Shown piece after piece: positions 44,065 to 52,774 of a DNA stretch of 64,000 nucleotides (position 1 is the stretch's first letter; every line of letters begins with the position of its first letter). The notes under the pieces were generated by a model, which made no database searches, was not told where the DNA came from, and was given only the letters and a program-made list of their open reading frames with translations. The position numbers and the translations under genes are program-made. This stretch comes from a bacterium (GTDB taxonomy: Bacteria; Bdellovibrionota; UBA2428), in the NCBI GenBank assembly GCA_009991595.1, contig JAACVK010000022.1:1-64000 (forward strand). Reading direction: 5' to 3'.

Positions 44065-45582
44065 CTACATTCCAACAAAAAAGTTCAATGCGTTCTTAGC
44101 CACCTTCATAACCGGCTCCCAGTAAATTCCAAGAACCAAGTTTGGCAAGGCAAGCAATACAATGAAGGCCAAAGATACTCTAGAGTCAAAACTCGTCTTA
44201 CCCTCAGGCATAGCGACCTCGGCTTCATCTAAATACATGGCTCGAATTATCTTCACATAATAGAAAAGCGAGATCACGGAATTAAGCGCTGCAATCAAAG
44301 CAAAGCCATACATTTCACGCGCCAAAACCGCCGAGAACAAATACACTTTTCCTATAAAGCCCGCAAAGGGAGGAAGCCCCACCAAGGAAAACAAAAAGAT
44401 GGCCATACAAGCTGCGTGAATGGGCTTTCTTGAGCCCAGCCCACGAAACTCGCTTATGCCGTCTCCGCCAAAGCAATCTTCGACCTTAGAGGTAACCCAA
44501 AAAGCTCCAAAATTCATGAAACAATAGACAACCAGATAGAAAATGATCGCCGTAAGCCCTTCAAAACTTTGAGTCGTCGCCCCCATCAAGATGTAACCCG
44601 CGTGAGCGATGCTTGAGTAAGCTAAAATTCTTTTGACTGAAAACTGACCTAAAGCAGCCAGGTTCCCCATGAACATAGTGAAGACAGACGAAATCATTAA
44701 AAGTTTAGTCCAGGCAACTGGGCCAACGGTATAAAACGATATAGCGGAAGCACTGCCCATTTGAGCAACTGCTGCAGCTCCCTCTTGGACCGGCAAACTA
44801 AAGCCAGTAATGAAAAACCTCATTAGCAACGCAAATCCAGCGGCCTTAGGAGCCACTGAAAATAGTGCGGTTACTGGGGTTGGAGCACCTTCATAAACAT
44901 CCGGAGTCCACATGTGCATGGGCGCGGCTGAAACTTTATATCCAATTCCAGCAAACATTAGGATGACTCCTGCCCAAAGAACGTTTGGCAAATCAGAAGT
45001 GGCTGTGGAAGAGAAAAACTCTCTTAAAGAGATCAAGTCCATGTGGCCGGTGGCCCCATAAACTAAGCTCATTCCAAAAACCATAAGAGCTGAAGCCATA
45101 GCACCATAAACCACGTATTTCATAGAGGCTTCCACGGAAGCCGTTCTTTCTCTTCGAAATCCCGCCAACGTAAAGCTCAAAATAGAAACCGTTTCAATCG
45201 ACAAATACAGCATCAAGAAGTGATTTGATACACCCATGAACATAAGCCCTGTGCAAAGAGCCAACAAAATGGAAAAATACTCGGGACGTCGATCAGCATA
45301 TATCTCTTTTGATTCCATGCTCAAAAGAACACCAAACAAAACAACTATCACCGAAAAAATGGCAAAGAACAGTCCTAGCGAATCAAATACGATCAATCCG
45401 TTAAATGCGTCTTGAGCGGGATGCCCAACCATCGTGGCAAGTAAAACACCAGCTCCGAGCAATGTCACTATTGAAGAAACAACCGCAAACATCTTGTTTC
45501 GAATCCAAAGCCCGCCAACAAGAACAATGATCGCCCCCAAACAAAGCAACATATGGGGGCTAACAAGAAACAGTGATCTCAT
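44065..45582 (-). CDS. nuoN: NADH-quinone oxidoreductase subunit N (block 1)
   Basis: 505 aa antiporter-like subunit. Glu in YLSIETVSILSFTLAGF, Lys in YKVSAAPMHMWTPDVYEGAPTPVTALFS, and Lys in FAGFIGKVYLF are conserved. It closes block 1. Sequence between the landmarks differs strongly from the block 2 NuoN (RRERTASVEASMKYVVYGAMASA versus NREKSLEASMKYLMMGAFVSC). Confidence 0.95.
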   Translation of the reverse strand: MRSLFLVSPHMLLCLGAIIVLVGGLWIRNKMFAVVSSIVTLLGAGVLLATMVGHPAQDAFNGLIVFDSLGLFFAIFSVIVVLFGVLLSMESKEIYADRRPEYFSILLALCTGLMFMGVSNHFLMLYLSIETVSILSFTLAGFRRERTASVEASMKYVVYGAMASALMVFGMSLVYGATGHMDLISLREFFSSTATSDLPNVLWAGVILMFAGIGYKVSAAPMHMWTPDVYEGAPTPVTALFSVAPKAAGFALLMRFFITGFSLPVQEGAAAVAQMGSASAISFYTVGPVAWTKLLMISSVFTMFMGNLAALGQFSVKRILAYSSIAHAGYILMGATTQSFEGLTAIIFYLVVYCFMNFGAFWVTSKVEDCFGGDGISEFRGLGSRKPIHAACMAIFLFSLVGLPPFAGFIGKVYLFSAVLAREMYGFALIAALNSVISLFYYVKIIRAMYLDEAEVAMPEGKTSFDSRVSLAFIVLLALPNLVLGIYWEPVMKVAKNALNFFVGM

Positions 45583-45583
45583 A

Positions 45584-47140
45584 TCAATTGAGCGTCTCCA
45601 CTAAGAAGTTTAAAGAAGTCTTCATTAAAGTAATAAAAGGACTTGGATAAACACCAATCCAAACACACAACAAAGCCAATGGAGCCAACACGGCCCATTC
45701 ATTAGCCCTCATTGGTGCCAAGCCTTCCGCTGGAACCAATTGCCCTGTGGTCATGTCTTTTTCTTTTGTTGTCCATGGTCCCAAGAAAACTCGTTGAACC
45801 ATCCACAACAAATATGCGGCGGTTAAAACAATTCCCAATGCCGCAATAATTGTCTCAGTTCTATAGACCGGGAATGCCCCTAGAAAAACCAATGCCTCAG
45901 AGACAAATCCATTTAAAGTAGGAAGCCCAAGACTGGCAAAGACAGCCAAGGTCCAAACGGCCGTGATAACGGGCGCTCTTTGAGCAATTCCGCCAAAACC
46001 TAGTTCACCATTGTGCTCAATGTAACGATGATGAAGACGATCGTATAAAACCCCCACTAACATAAACATCATTGCAGAAGACAGCCCGTGATTGAACATT
46101 TGTAGAACCGCGCCCTGCATCCCTTCAGGCGTAAAAACGGCCATTCCTAAGATGCAATAACCCATGTGGCTCACCGAAGAGTAGGCAACCAGTTTTTTCA
46201 AATCGGTTTGGGCCATCGCACAGAAGGCCCCGTAGATAATATTTATAATACCTAAAACAACTAAGATGTATGAAAAAGCTTGAGTGGCTTGTGGAAAGAG
46301 TTGGTAGTTAACTCTCAAAAACCCATACACCCCCATCTTTAATAAAACACCGGCTAGAATAACAGAAACCGCGGTGGGAGCTTGAACGTGAGCCCAAGGA
46401 AGCCAAGTGTGAAAGGGAAAGATTGGCACCTTCACGGCGAATCCAAAAAAGAGTAGCCACCAAACCGTTTTATCAAATGGTAGATCAGTTCCAAAGATAT
46501 GAACCGTATAACCAGACCAGTCCTGGCTAGCTAAACTAATAAGATTAAAAGTCGCTAAGTGATTGCCAGAAGGATCTCGGCTGTAAAAATACAGAGCGAG
46601 CATTCCGACAAGCATCAAGACCGAGCCAAAAAGCGTGTAGAGAAAAAATTTAATAGCAGCGTATTCTTTTTTCTCTCCACCCCAAATTCCGACAAGAAAA
46701 TACATAGGAAGAAGCATTAGCTCCCAGAAAACATAGAACAAGAAGAAATCTAAGGCGCAAAAAACACCCAACATTCCCACATGCAAAAGAAGAAACATCA
46801 TAAAATAGCCTTTTACAAATTTCTTCACATTCCAGCTGGCAAACATACACAAAAAGCTGAGCATTGTGCCCAAAAGAATCATCAAGATGCTTATCCCGTC
46901 GACTCCAAGATGATATTCAACGTTTATGCTTGGTATCCAAATAGCTTGCTCAATAAATTGGGCTTCACTGAGTCCAGAATCAAACTGACCAAGTAAGTTT
47001 AAAGCCAAAACGAAGGGAACCAGGGTAACCGCTACCGATATCCACTTAATTAAGTTCTCCTGCTTTGAGGGCACAAAAAGTAGCCCAAAAAAACCAAGCA
47101 ACGGGAAAAAAATAATCCAACTAAGAATATGTTCAGTCAT
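45584..47140 (-). CDS. nuoM: NADH-quinone oxidoreductase subunit M (block 1)
   Basis: 518 aa. FYVFWELMLLPMYFLVGIWGG carries the key Glu, VKVPIFPFHTWLPWAHVQAPTAVSVILAGVLLKMGVYG the key Lys, and GFVSEALVFLGAF the distal Glu. LPWAH replaces the more common LPDAH, a position known to vary (mitochondrial ND4 has LPKAH). One nt separates it from nuoN and 3 nt from nuoL. Confidence 0.95.
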   Translation of the reverse strand: MTEHILSWIIFFPLLGFFGLLFVPSKQENLIKWISVAVTLVPFVLALNLLGQFDSGLSEAQFIEQAIWIPSINVEYHLGVDGISILMILLGTMLSFLCMFASWNVKKFVKGYFMMFLLLHVGMLGVFCALDFFLFYVFWELMLLPMYFLVGIWGGEKKEYAAIKFFLYTLFGSVLMLVGMLALYFYSRDPSGNHLATFNLISLASQDWSGYTVHIFGTDLPFDKTVWWLLFFGFAVKVPIFPFHTWLPWAHVQAPTAVSVILAGVLLKMGVYGFLRVNYQLFPQATQAFSYILVVLGIINIIYGAFCAMAQTDLKKLVAYSSVSHMGYCILGMAVFTPEGMQGAVLQMFNHGLSSAMMFMLVGVLYDRLHHRYIEHNGELGFGGIAQRAPVITAVWTLAVFASLGLPTLNGFVSEALVFLGAFPVYRTETIIAALGIVLTAAYLLWMVQRVFLGPWTTKEKDMTTGQLVPAEGLAPMRANEWAVLAPLALLCVWIGVYPSPFITLMKTSLNFLVETLN

Positions 47141-47143
47141 TTC

Positions 47144-49243
47144 TCAAAGTACCCCTATCAATAGATAAATTGTGAGAAGAGCCACCGCGGCCACCATCAA
47201 ATACCTTTGAATCTTTCCATTTTGTAATGTTCTTAAGGAGGCGCCCAAATACTGAGGAACGCTTCCACCTACACCATCTACCAACACTTCATCTATTACA
47301 GTGTCATCAAATTTGCCGATGAACGTTTTCACTACGGCATTCACGTCTTTCCAGCCATCAACCAAAATTCGATCAATGATCAGATCGTCAAAACGAGCCA
47401 TCAACCTTGAGAAAGGAAGAAACACTCTTTTTATAAAGACATCTTTATAGAGCCAATCGAAATAATAAAGATTATCGATAGCCTTATGAACAAAATTTGG
47501 CCAAAGCTTTGCAAGCTTTTCAGCCGGAATAGTTTTGGACTTATACACAAGCCAGCTGAAAACAATCCCCAGAGTTGCTAGAACCACAGAAGCGATCATG
47601 CCAGGAAGATGCGCCTGGTGAAGCAAATGCTCGAAGTGCTCATCAACCTTAACCACTGGAGCTTTGATCAACTTAACAAACCATTCGTTTCCACCACCAA
47701 GAACAAAGTCTCCGTGCCCCAAAAGGCCGCCCGTGACAGATCCCGAGAATAAAACAGACAAAGAAAGTCCAGCCAAAACAACCAACGGTAGCCACATATT
47801 CCACGGAACTTCATGGGCATGTTCAACATGTTTTTTATCTCCAGCCTCGCCGAAGAAGGTCATAAACATCAAGCGGAACATATAAAAGGCAGTCAAGCCG
47901 GCCGTTAAAAAGCCAGCAATCGGAAGAAACATATGCTCTGGATGTTCGAAACCACCGTAAGCAAGCGCACTCACCAAAATAGCGTCCTTAGAAACAAAGC
48001 CACTAAAGAGCGGAACTCCAGAGATGGCCAGCGTTGCTACAAGCATCGCCTTGTAGGTAATAGGCAATCTTTTTCTCAAATCGCCCATTTTGCGCATATC
48101 TTGTTCGTGATGCATGGCATAGATCACAGCTCCAGAAGCCATAAACAAACAAGCCTTAAAAATTGCATGCGTAATCAAGTGCATGAAAGAAGCGGTATAC
48201 GCGCCCACTCCGACGGCCAAAACCATGTACCCCAACTGAGAAAGAGTGGAGTAAGCCAACACTTTTTTAATATCAAACTGCTTTATGGCCAATATAGCGG
48301 CAAACAAAGAAGTGAAAGCGCCCACATAAGCAATTAAAGGAAGAACTCCACCAAGCTCAAGCAAGGGGAAGGTTCTAATGATCAAATAAACACCGGCAGC
48401 CACCATCGTTGCAGCATGAATCAACGCAGAAACGGGAGTTGGTCCTTCCATCGCATCAGGAAGCCAAACTTGAAGTGGGAACTGAGCAGACTTTCCAACC
48501 GTTCCACAAAAAATAAGGAAACCAATAAAGGTTGCTGTCGCAAAACCTAAGGTTTCTCCACCGAAGGCTCCTTGTTCGATTGCCGCATAAATATCATCAA
48601 AGCGGAATGATCCAATTTGAGTGAACAGCGCAAGCATACCAATGAATAAGAGAGTGTCTCCAATTCGAGTGGTCATAAAGGCTTTAATAGAAGCATTTGC
48701 AGCTGAGGGCTTGTGTCGATAAAAGCCGATCAACAAGTAGGAACAAAGTCCCATGACTTCCCAAAACATAAAGAGCGTAAACAAGTTGTCAGAAATAACC
48801 AGAGCCAACATGGCTGAGGTGAACAAAGACAAAAAGGCAAAAAAAGAAGCGTATCTATATCCGTCCGACTCTTTTCCATCATAATCGCGCATGTAACCGG
48901 TTGAGAACAAATGAATCAAAGTGGCGCAGAGGGTTACCATGAAAAGCATCACGGCGGCCAAATTATCCAAACGAACACCTAGCTCTAATTTAAAAGGGTG
49001 AGCTGCTGTTCCAGAGTCCAGCCATGTCCAATGAGCCGTAACAACCCAATTTGGATCAAAATTGCTCCACATATTAGCAAAAATAATTGAGGCACATATA
49101 AAAGAGACAAAAATCGCAGAAACACTAACCCAGTCACCCATTCTAGGGAGTCTTTTTCCAACAAACGCCTGGATCAAATAAGCCACCAAGGGAAACGCCG
49201 GAATCAAAAGGGCAAGTGTTATCAAAGAGTCGTTAGCCATCAT
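47144..49243 (-). CDS. nuoL: NADH-quinone oxidoreductase subunit L (block 1)
   Basis: 699 aa. FMFWEVMGLCSYLLIGFYRHKP, VGKSAQFPLQVWLPDAMEGPTPVSALIHAATM, DIKKVLAYSTLSQLGYM and FVSKDAILVSA are present. The C-terminus has a longer lateral-helix/tail part than block 2, including two similar segments, DDLIIDRILVDGWKDV and DDTVIDEVLVDGVGGS, which form an internal repeat. The start is ATG 49243 or 49240, overlapping the nuoK stop. Confidence 0.95.
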   Translation of the reverse strand: MMANDSLITLALLIPAFPLVAYLIQAFVGKRLPRMGDWVSVSAIFVSFICASIIFANMWSNFDPNWVVTAHWTWLDSGTAAHPFKLELGVRLDNLAAVMLFMVTLCATLIHLFSTGYMRDYDGKESDGYRYASFFAFLSLFTSAMLALVISDNLFTLFMFWEVMGLCSYLLIGFYRHKPSAANASIKAFMTTRIGDTLLFIGMLALFTQIGSFRFDDIYAAIEQGAFGGETLGFATATFIGFLIFCGTVGKSAQFPLQVWLPDAMEGPTPVSALIHAATMVAAGVYLIIRTFPLLELGGVLPLIAYVGAFTSLFAAILAIKQFDIKKVLAYSTLSQLGYMVLAVGVGAYTASFMHLITHAIFKACLFMASGAVIYAMHHEQDMRKMGDLRKRLPITYKAMLVATLAISGVPLFSGFVSKDAILVSALAYGGFEHPEHMFLPIAGFLTAGLTAFYMFRLMFMTFFGEAGDKKHVEHAHEVPWNMWLPLVVLAGLSLSVLFSGSVTGGLLGHGDFVLGGGNEWFVKLIKAPVVKVDEHFEHLLHQAHLPGMIASVVLATLGIVFSWLVYKSKTIPAEKLAKLWPNFVHKAIDNLYYFDWLYKDVFIKRVFLPFSRLMARFDDLIIDRILVDGWKDVNAVVKTFIGKFDDTVIDEVLVDGVGGSVPQYLGASLRTLQNGKIQRYLMVAAVALLTIYLLIGVL

Positions 49244-49578
49244 CCTCGCAGCTCCATAACTTGATCTGGATCAATGTTTTTCTTAGCGCCAAACACACGC
49301 AACACGATTGCCAAGGCAACCGCGGCCTCAATTGCAGCCAAGACTATTATAAAGAGACTAAAGATCTGTCCATCTAACCATGGTGAGCTTTGAGCAGAGT
49401 CAGCCTTGAGGGCATAAAAAGCAACGAAGTTAATAGCAGCGGCGTTAAGAACCAGCTCAACACCCATAAAAACTCCGACTGCGTTTCTTCGGGTTAAAAT
49501 AGTAAATAACCCAAAAACAAAGAACACAGTCGACATTGCCAAATAAATTGTCAAATTATGAGCAATTCCCGCAAACAT
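49240..49578 (-). CDS. nuoK: NADH-quinone oxidoreductase subunit K (block 1)
   Basis: 112 aa, three helices. Conserved Glu in GVFMGVELVLNAAAINFVAF and IIVLAAIEAAVALAIVLRVF. An extra loop (KADSAQSSPWLDGQ) makes it slightly longer than the block 2 copy. Two nt after nuoJ. Confidence 0.95.
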   Translation of the reverse strand: MFAGIAHNLTIYLAMSTVFFVFGLFTILTRRNAVGVFMGVELVLNAAAINFVAFYALKADSAQSSPWLDGQIFSLFIIVLAAIEAAVALAIVLRVFGAKKNIDPDQVMELRG

Positions 49579-49580
49579 AA

Positions 49581-50105
49581 CTATGAATTACCCCCATCTT
49601 GATCCTTTTTGAGAATATTTGGCCTGGCTACAACAATGGCGCCAATAAGACCGAACAAAAGAACAATCGCAACATATTCAAAAATCAAAGCATAGGGCCC
49701 AGTTAAAGCCTGACCAATACGAATTGTTGTGTTTTCGTAATTTGGTATACGCAATTCACCCCAATTTGTGGAAACAAGTAACTTAAACATTCCCAACATG
49801 AGAGCGATCGATAAAATGGTTGGTAAAAACATCTTCTTTACCCCATCCAAGAAACGTCTTTTATAGATACTCTCCGACATCATCACCGCAAATAAGATCA
49901 CAACAATAACGCCGCCAACATAAATGATCAGCTGAGCAGCCGCCAAGAAGTCAGCACCTAGCGAAGCATATACACCAGCCACCGCAAGCAACGACCCAAT
50001 CAAGGCAACAGCCGCATAAAGAATGTTTGGATGAAGCGCCACGACAGCCGAACAAACAACGCCACCTAAAAAGCAAAATACAACAAAAAAATCTAGAAAA
50101 CTCAT
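49581..50105 (-). CDS. nuoJ: NADH-quinone oxidoreductase subunit J (block 1)
   Basis: 174 aa. GADFLAAAQLIIYVGGVIVVILFAVMMSE is the canonical helix 3 segment. Its start overlaps the nuoH stop by 4 nt. No nuoI lies between H and J in this block either. Confidence 0.95.
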   Translation of the reverse strand: MSFLDFFVVFCFLGGVVCSAVVALHPNILYAAVALIGSLLAVAGVYASLGADFLAAAQLIIYVGGVIVVILFAVMMSESIYKRRFLDGVKKMFLPTILSIALMLGMFKLLVSTNWGELRIPNYENTTIRIGQALTGPYALIFEYVAIVLLFGLIGAIVVARPNILKKDQDGGNS

Positions 50106-51247
50106 CCAGCACCCATCATTCCGCTGATCAGCTCAATCATACTTTGTCCTTTAAATATCCAAACCCACAGAGAAGCTCCGACCAAATTAAAGAAGGCTAT
50201 TGGAATTAGGTATTTCCAACAAAGATCCATTAGCTGATCCACTCGCAATCGCGGAAGCGTCCAACGCAACCACATCACCACAAAAACAATGACCGAAGCT
50301 TTGCCTAGAAAGATCAAGATCATAAACAACGTTTGAATAAGAGGATCAAGACTTTTACCAGCAAGAGACCAGCCCAAATGAATGTTTTCTATGTTTACGA
50401 AAGGGAGATGCCAACCGCCCAAGAAAATAGCCGCGGCAACACACGCGAACATAATTACATCTGCAAATTCAGCCAAAGCATATAAACCAAAACGCATTCC
50501 ACTAAACTCAGTATTAAACCCAGAAACAAGTTCTGACTCGGCTTCAGGCAAATCAAAAGGCGTTCTATTACATTCCGCCAAGGCGGCTACAAAATAGACA
50601 AAGAAGTTTAGAAACAAAAACGGGTTATGGAAAATGTACCAAAAACTACCCGAACCCAGCCAAGCTTGGCCGTCGACAATTTTGATCATGCTCATCTGCC
50701 CAGAAACAACAACCACACTTAATAGAGCGATCCCAAGCGGAATTTCATAAGAGACAATCTGTGCAGCTCCACGCATTCCACCCAACAAAGACCATTTATT
50801 TTCTGACGACCATGCACCCAACAAAATCCCCAGAGAAACCAAGGAGGCGAGCGCCATGACATAAAAAATTCCAATATCTAAGTCGGCACCGATAACGTAT
50901 TTCGAAAAAGGAATAGCAGCAAAAGCGCCCAAGGCTCCGGCAGTCACTAAGCCCGGAGCAAGGTTGTAGATAAACATGTCTGCATTTTTAGTTGCAGTAT
51001 CTTCCTTAAGAAACATTTTGATTCCATCAGCAAAGAATTGAAGTATCCCGAAAGGGCCTACCCGGTTGGGGCCAATTCTCTCTTGAAAGTCGGCCGCAAC
51101 CTTTCTTTCAATATAAGTACAAATCCCACCAATAGGCATTGCGAACCCAAGAATCACAATCACCGCAGCGGCAATTGAAAAAACGAAAAAGGGCACGTTT
51201 GGAGGTATAAAATCGTTCAGACCACTTAAAAACTCGGCAAGGCTCAC
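50102..51247 (-). CDS. nuoH: NADH-quinone oxidoreductase subunit H (block 1)
   Basis: 381 aa. YIERKVAADFQERIGPNRVGPFGILQFFADGIKMFLKED and AECNRTPFDLPEAESELVSGFNTEFSGMRFG are the quinone-chamber loops. It follows nuoA after 4 nt, so genes B to G are all absent from block 1. Confidence 0.96.
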   Translation of the reverse strand: MSLAEFLSGLNDFIPPNVPFFVFSIAAAVIVILGFAMPIGGICTYIERKVAADFQERIGPNRVGPFGILQFFADGIKMFLKEDTATKNADMFIYNLAPGLVTAGALGAFAAIPFSKYVIGADLDIGIFYVMALASLVSLGILLGAWSSENKWSLLGGMRGAAQIVSYEIPLGIALLSVVVVSGQMSMIKIVDGQAWLGSGSFWYIFHNPFLFLNFFVYFVAALAECNRTPFDLPEAESELVSGFNTEFSGMRFGLYALAEFADVIMFACVAAAIFLGGWHLPFVNIENIHLGWSLAGKSLDPLIQTLFMILIFLGKASVIVFVVMWLRWTLPRLRVDQLMDLCWKYLIPIAFFNLVGASLWVWIFKGQSMIELISGMMGAG

Positions 51248-51251
51248 TTCT

Positions 51252-51701
51252 TTAGGAATCCTTTACATTTTCAAATCGATGTTTAAAGGCCGCATCTTCT
51301 CTCAAAGCCTGCTTTCTTTCAATTGCATCTCTCACCCAATCTATATCTCCTTTTTTCCACTCGTAGATAAGACCGACCAAAAGAACAAACAAAAAGCCAA
51401 AGGCCAATAAAAATATTGGCAATGCTCCACCGTTAATTGCAGCTTCTCTAAAAAGCCTCATTATCGGAAAAAGCAATGCAACTTCAACATCAAAAACGAG
51501 AAAGACAATCGCAACCAAGTAAAAGCGATTGTTGAACATTACAAACGCTGAGCCAACAGGGTCTTCTCCACATTCATAGGTGGCTAGCTTTCCCGAATAG
51601 GGATAACTAGGCCTTAGAAATTTTGATACAAACAAAATTCCCACAGGCAAAACTGCAGCTAAAACAATAAAAGATAAGGCGTTTGCAAACTCTTGGAGCA
51701 T
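51252..51701 (-). CDS. nuoA: NADH-quinone oxidoreductase subunit A (block 1)
   Basis: About 149 aa from ATG 51701 (MLQEFANALSF); the track start (TTG 51740) adds 13 residues without family support. YECGEDPVGSAFVMFNNRFYLVAIVFLVFDVEVALLFPI is diagnostic. A charged C-terminal tail (DAIERKQALREDAAFKHRFENVKDS) makes it longer than the block 2 copy. It is the promoter-proximal gene of the 17-gene nuo run and is divergent from gpsA. Confidence 0.93.
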   Translation of the reverse strand: MLQEFANALSFIVLAAVLPVGILFVSKFLRPSYPYSGKLATYECGEDPVGSAFVMFNNRFYLVAIVFLVFDVEVALLFPIMRLFREAAINGGALPIFLLAFGFLFVLLVGLIYEWKKGDIDWVRDAIERKQALREDAAFKHRFENVKDS

Positions 51702-51749
51702 GTTATCGACTATTTTTATCACAGACTGATAAGGTGACAACCAACTGAC

Positions 51750-52766
51750 ATGAAAGAAATAATTGGAATCATTGGTGCAGGAGCTTTTGGGTCAGCCCTA
51801 GGGCACGCTTTTGCTGCGGCGGGTCGCAATGTTTGTTTTTGGGCTCGCTCAAATGAGCTTGTCGCTGAGATCAATAATCACAGTAGAAACACCCAATATA
51901 TGGGAGAGGCCCGCTTCAAAGGCACTCCCCCAGAAGCAACTATCAATCTTGAAGAACTAGTGCGCAAATCGAGCACCCTTGTCTACTGCTGCCCAAGCTC
52001 TTGTCTGAATGAAATACTCGACCAACTTAAGCTTCTACCGGACTTTGCCAACAAGGATTTTGTAAATACAGCTAAGGGATTGGACTTAAAGCACCTTTGC
52101 CTATTTGATCAGCGCGTCAAAACAAGGCTTGGAACACACTTTTGGAAGCATCATTTTTCCATGCTATCCGGGCCAGGATTTGCCAAAGAAATCATCGCAG
52201 GTCACCCCACATGCCTAACCCTTGCGGCAAAAAAAAGAAGCACTATAAAGAGGCTCCAAGAAGTACTTGGAACCCGCTTTTTTAGAGTTTACGGAACAAC
52301 GGATTTAACAGGTGTTCAGCTCGGCGGAGCAGCAAAAAATGTCGTTGCAATAGCCGCCGGAATTGTTGAAGGACTCGGCTTGGGAATGAACACCAAGGCT
52401 GCCATCATCAATCTAGGGCTTGGAGAAATGACGCGGCTCGGGGGAAAACTTGGAGCCAAGGCCCTTACTTTTCGAGGTTTCTCTGGAATGGGCGACCTCG
52501 TTTTGACCTGCACCGGTCCACAATCCAGAAACCGCCTGTTTGGATACCACCTAGGCCAAGGCCTTTCGCCGCAAAAAGCAATTGAAGCAATTGCCTCAAC
52601 TATTGAAGGAATTCCGACGGCCAAAGCGATCCATGAACTTGCTCTCTCTAAAAAAATTGATCTTCCCATTTGCGCTGAGGTTTTTAAAATTGTTCACCAA
52701 GGAAAAGATCTAGCAACTGGAATTGACGAACTTCTTTCAAGACCACAATTAGATGAGTGGCGGTAA
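51750..52766 (+). CDS. gpsA: Glycerol-3-phosphate dehydrogenase [NAD(P)+]
   Basis: 338 aa cytoplasmic enzyme reducing dihydroxyacetone phosphate to sn-glycerol 3-phosphate for phospholipid synthesis. The nucleotide motif is GIIGAGAFGSALGHAFA, followed by VNTAKGLDL, SGPGFAKEI, the catalytic Lys in GGAAKNVVAIAAGI and the RGFSGMGDLVLTC segment. AAGGTGA lies upstream of the ATG. Mfd follows after 8 nt. It is transcribed away from the nuo genes across a gap of about 50 nt that must hold both promoters, or the promoters overlap coding sequence. Confidence 0.95.
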   Translation: MKEIIGIIGAGAFGSALGHAFAAAGRNVCFWARSNELVAEINNHSRNTQYMGEARFKGTPPEATINLEELVRKSSTLVYCCPSSCLNEILDQLKLLPDFANKDFVNTAKGLDLKHLCLFDQRVKTRLGTHFWKHHFSMLSGPGFAKEIIAGHPTCLTLAAKKRSTIKRLQEVLGTRFFRVYGTTDLTGVQLGGAAKNVVAIAAGIVEGLGLGMNTKAAIINLGLGEMTRLGGKLGAKALTFRGFSGMGDLVLTCTGPQSRNRLFGYHLGQGLSPQKAIEAIASTIEGIPTAKAIHELALSKKIDLPICAEVFKIVHQGKDLATGIDELLSRPQLDEWR

Positions 52767-52774
52767 GCTAAACC

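Noticed and set aside
45584-47140. LPWAH in block 1 NuoM as a loss-of-function change
   Set aside because: This position varies among functional NuoM/ND4 proteins, and the proton-path Glu and Lys residues are intact.
47933-48337. 134-aa plus-strand ORF opposite nuoL
   Set aside because: Antisense shadow of a conserved membrane protein; no independent evidence of coding.
34395-51701. The locus as a 2M-type complex I (one complex with an extra NuoM)
   Set aside because: Every membrane subunit is doubled, including A, H, J and K, so the pattern is two membrane arms and not one arm with an added antiporter subunit.
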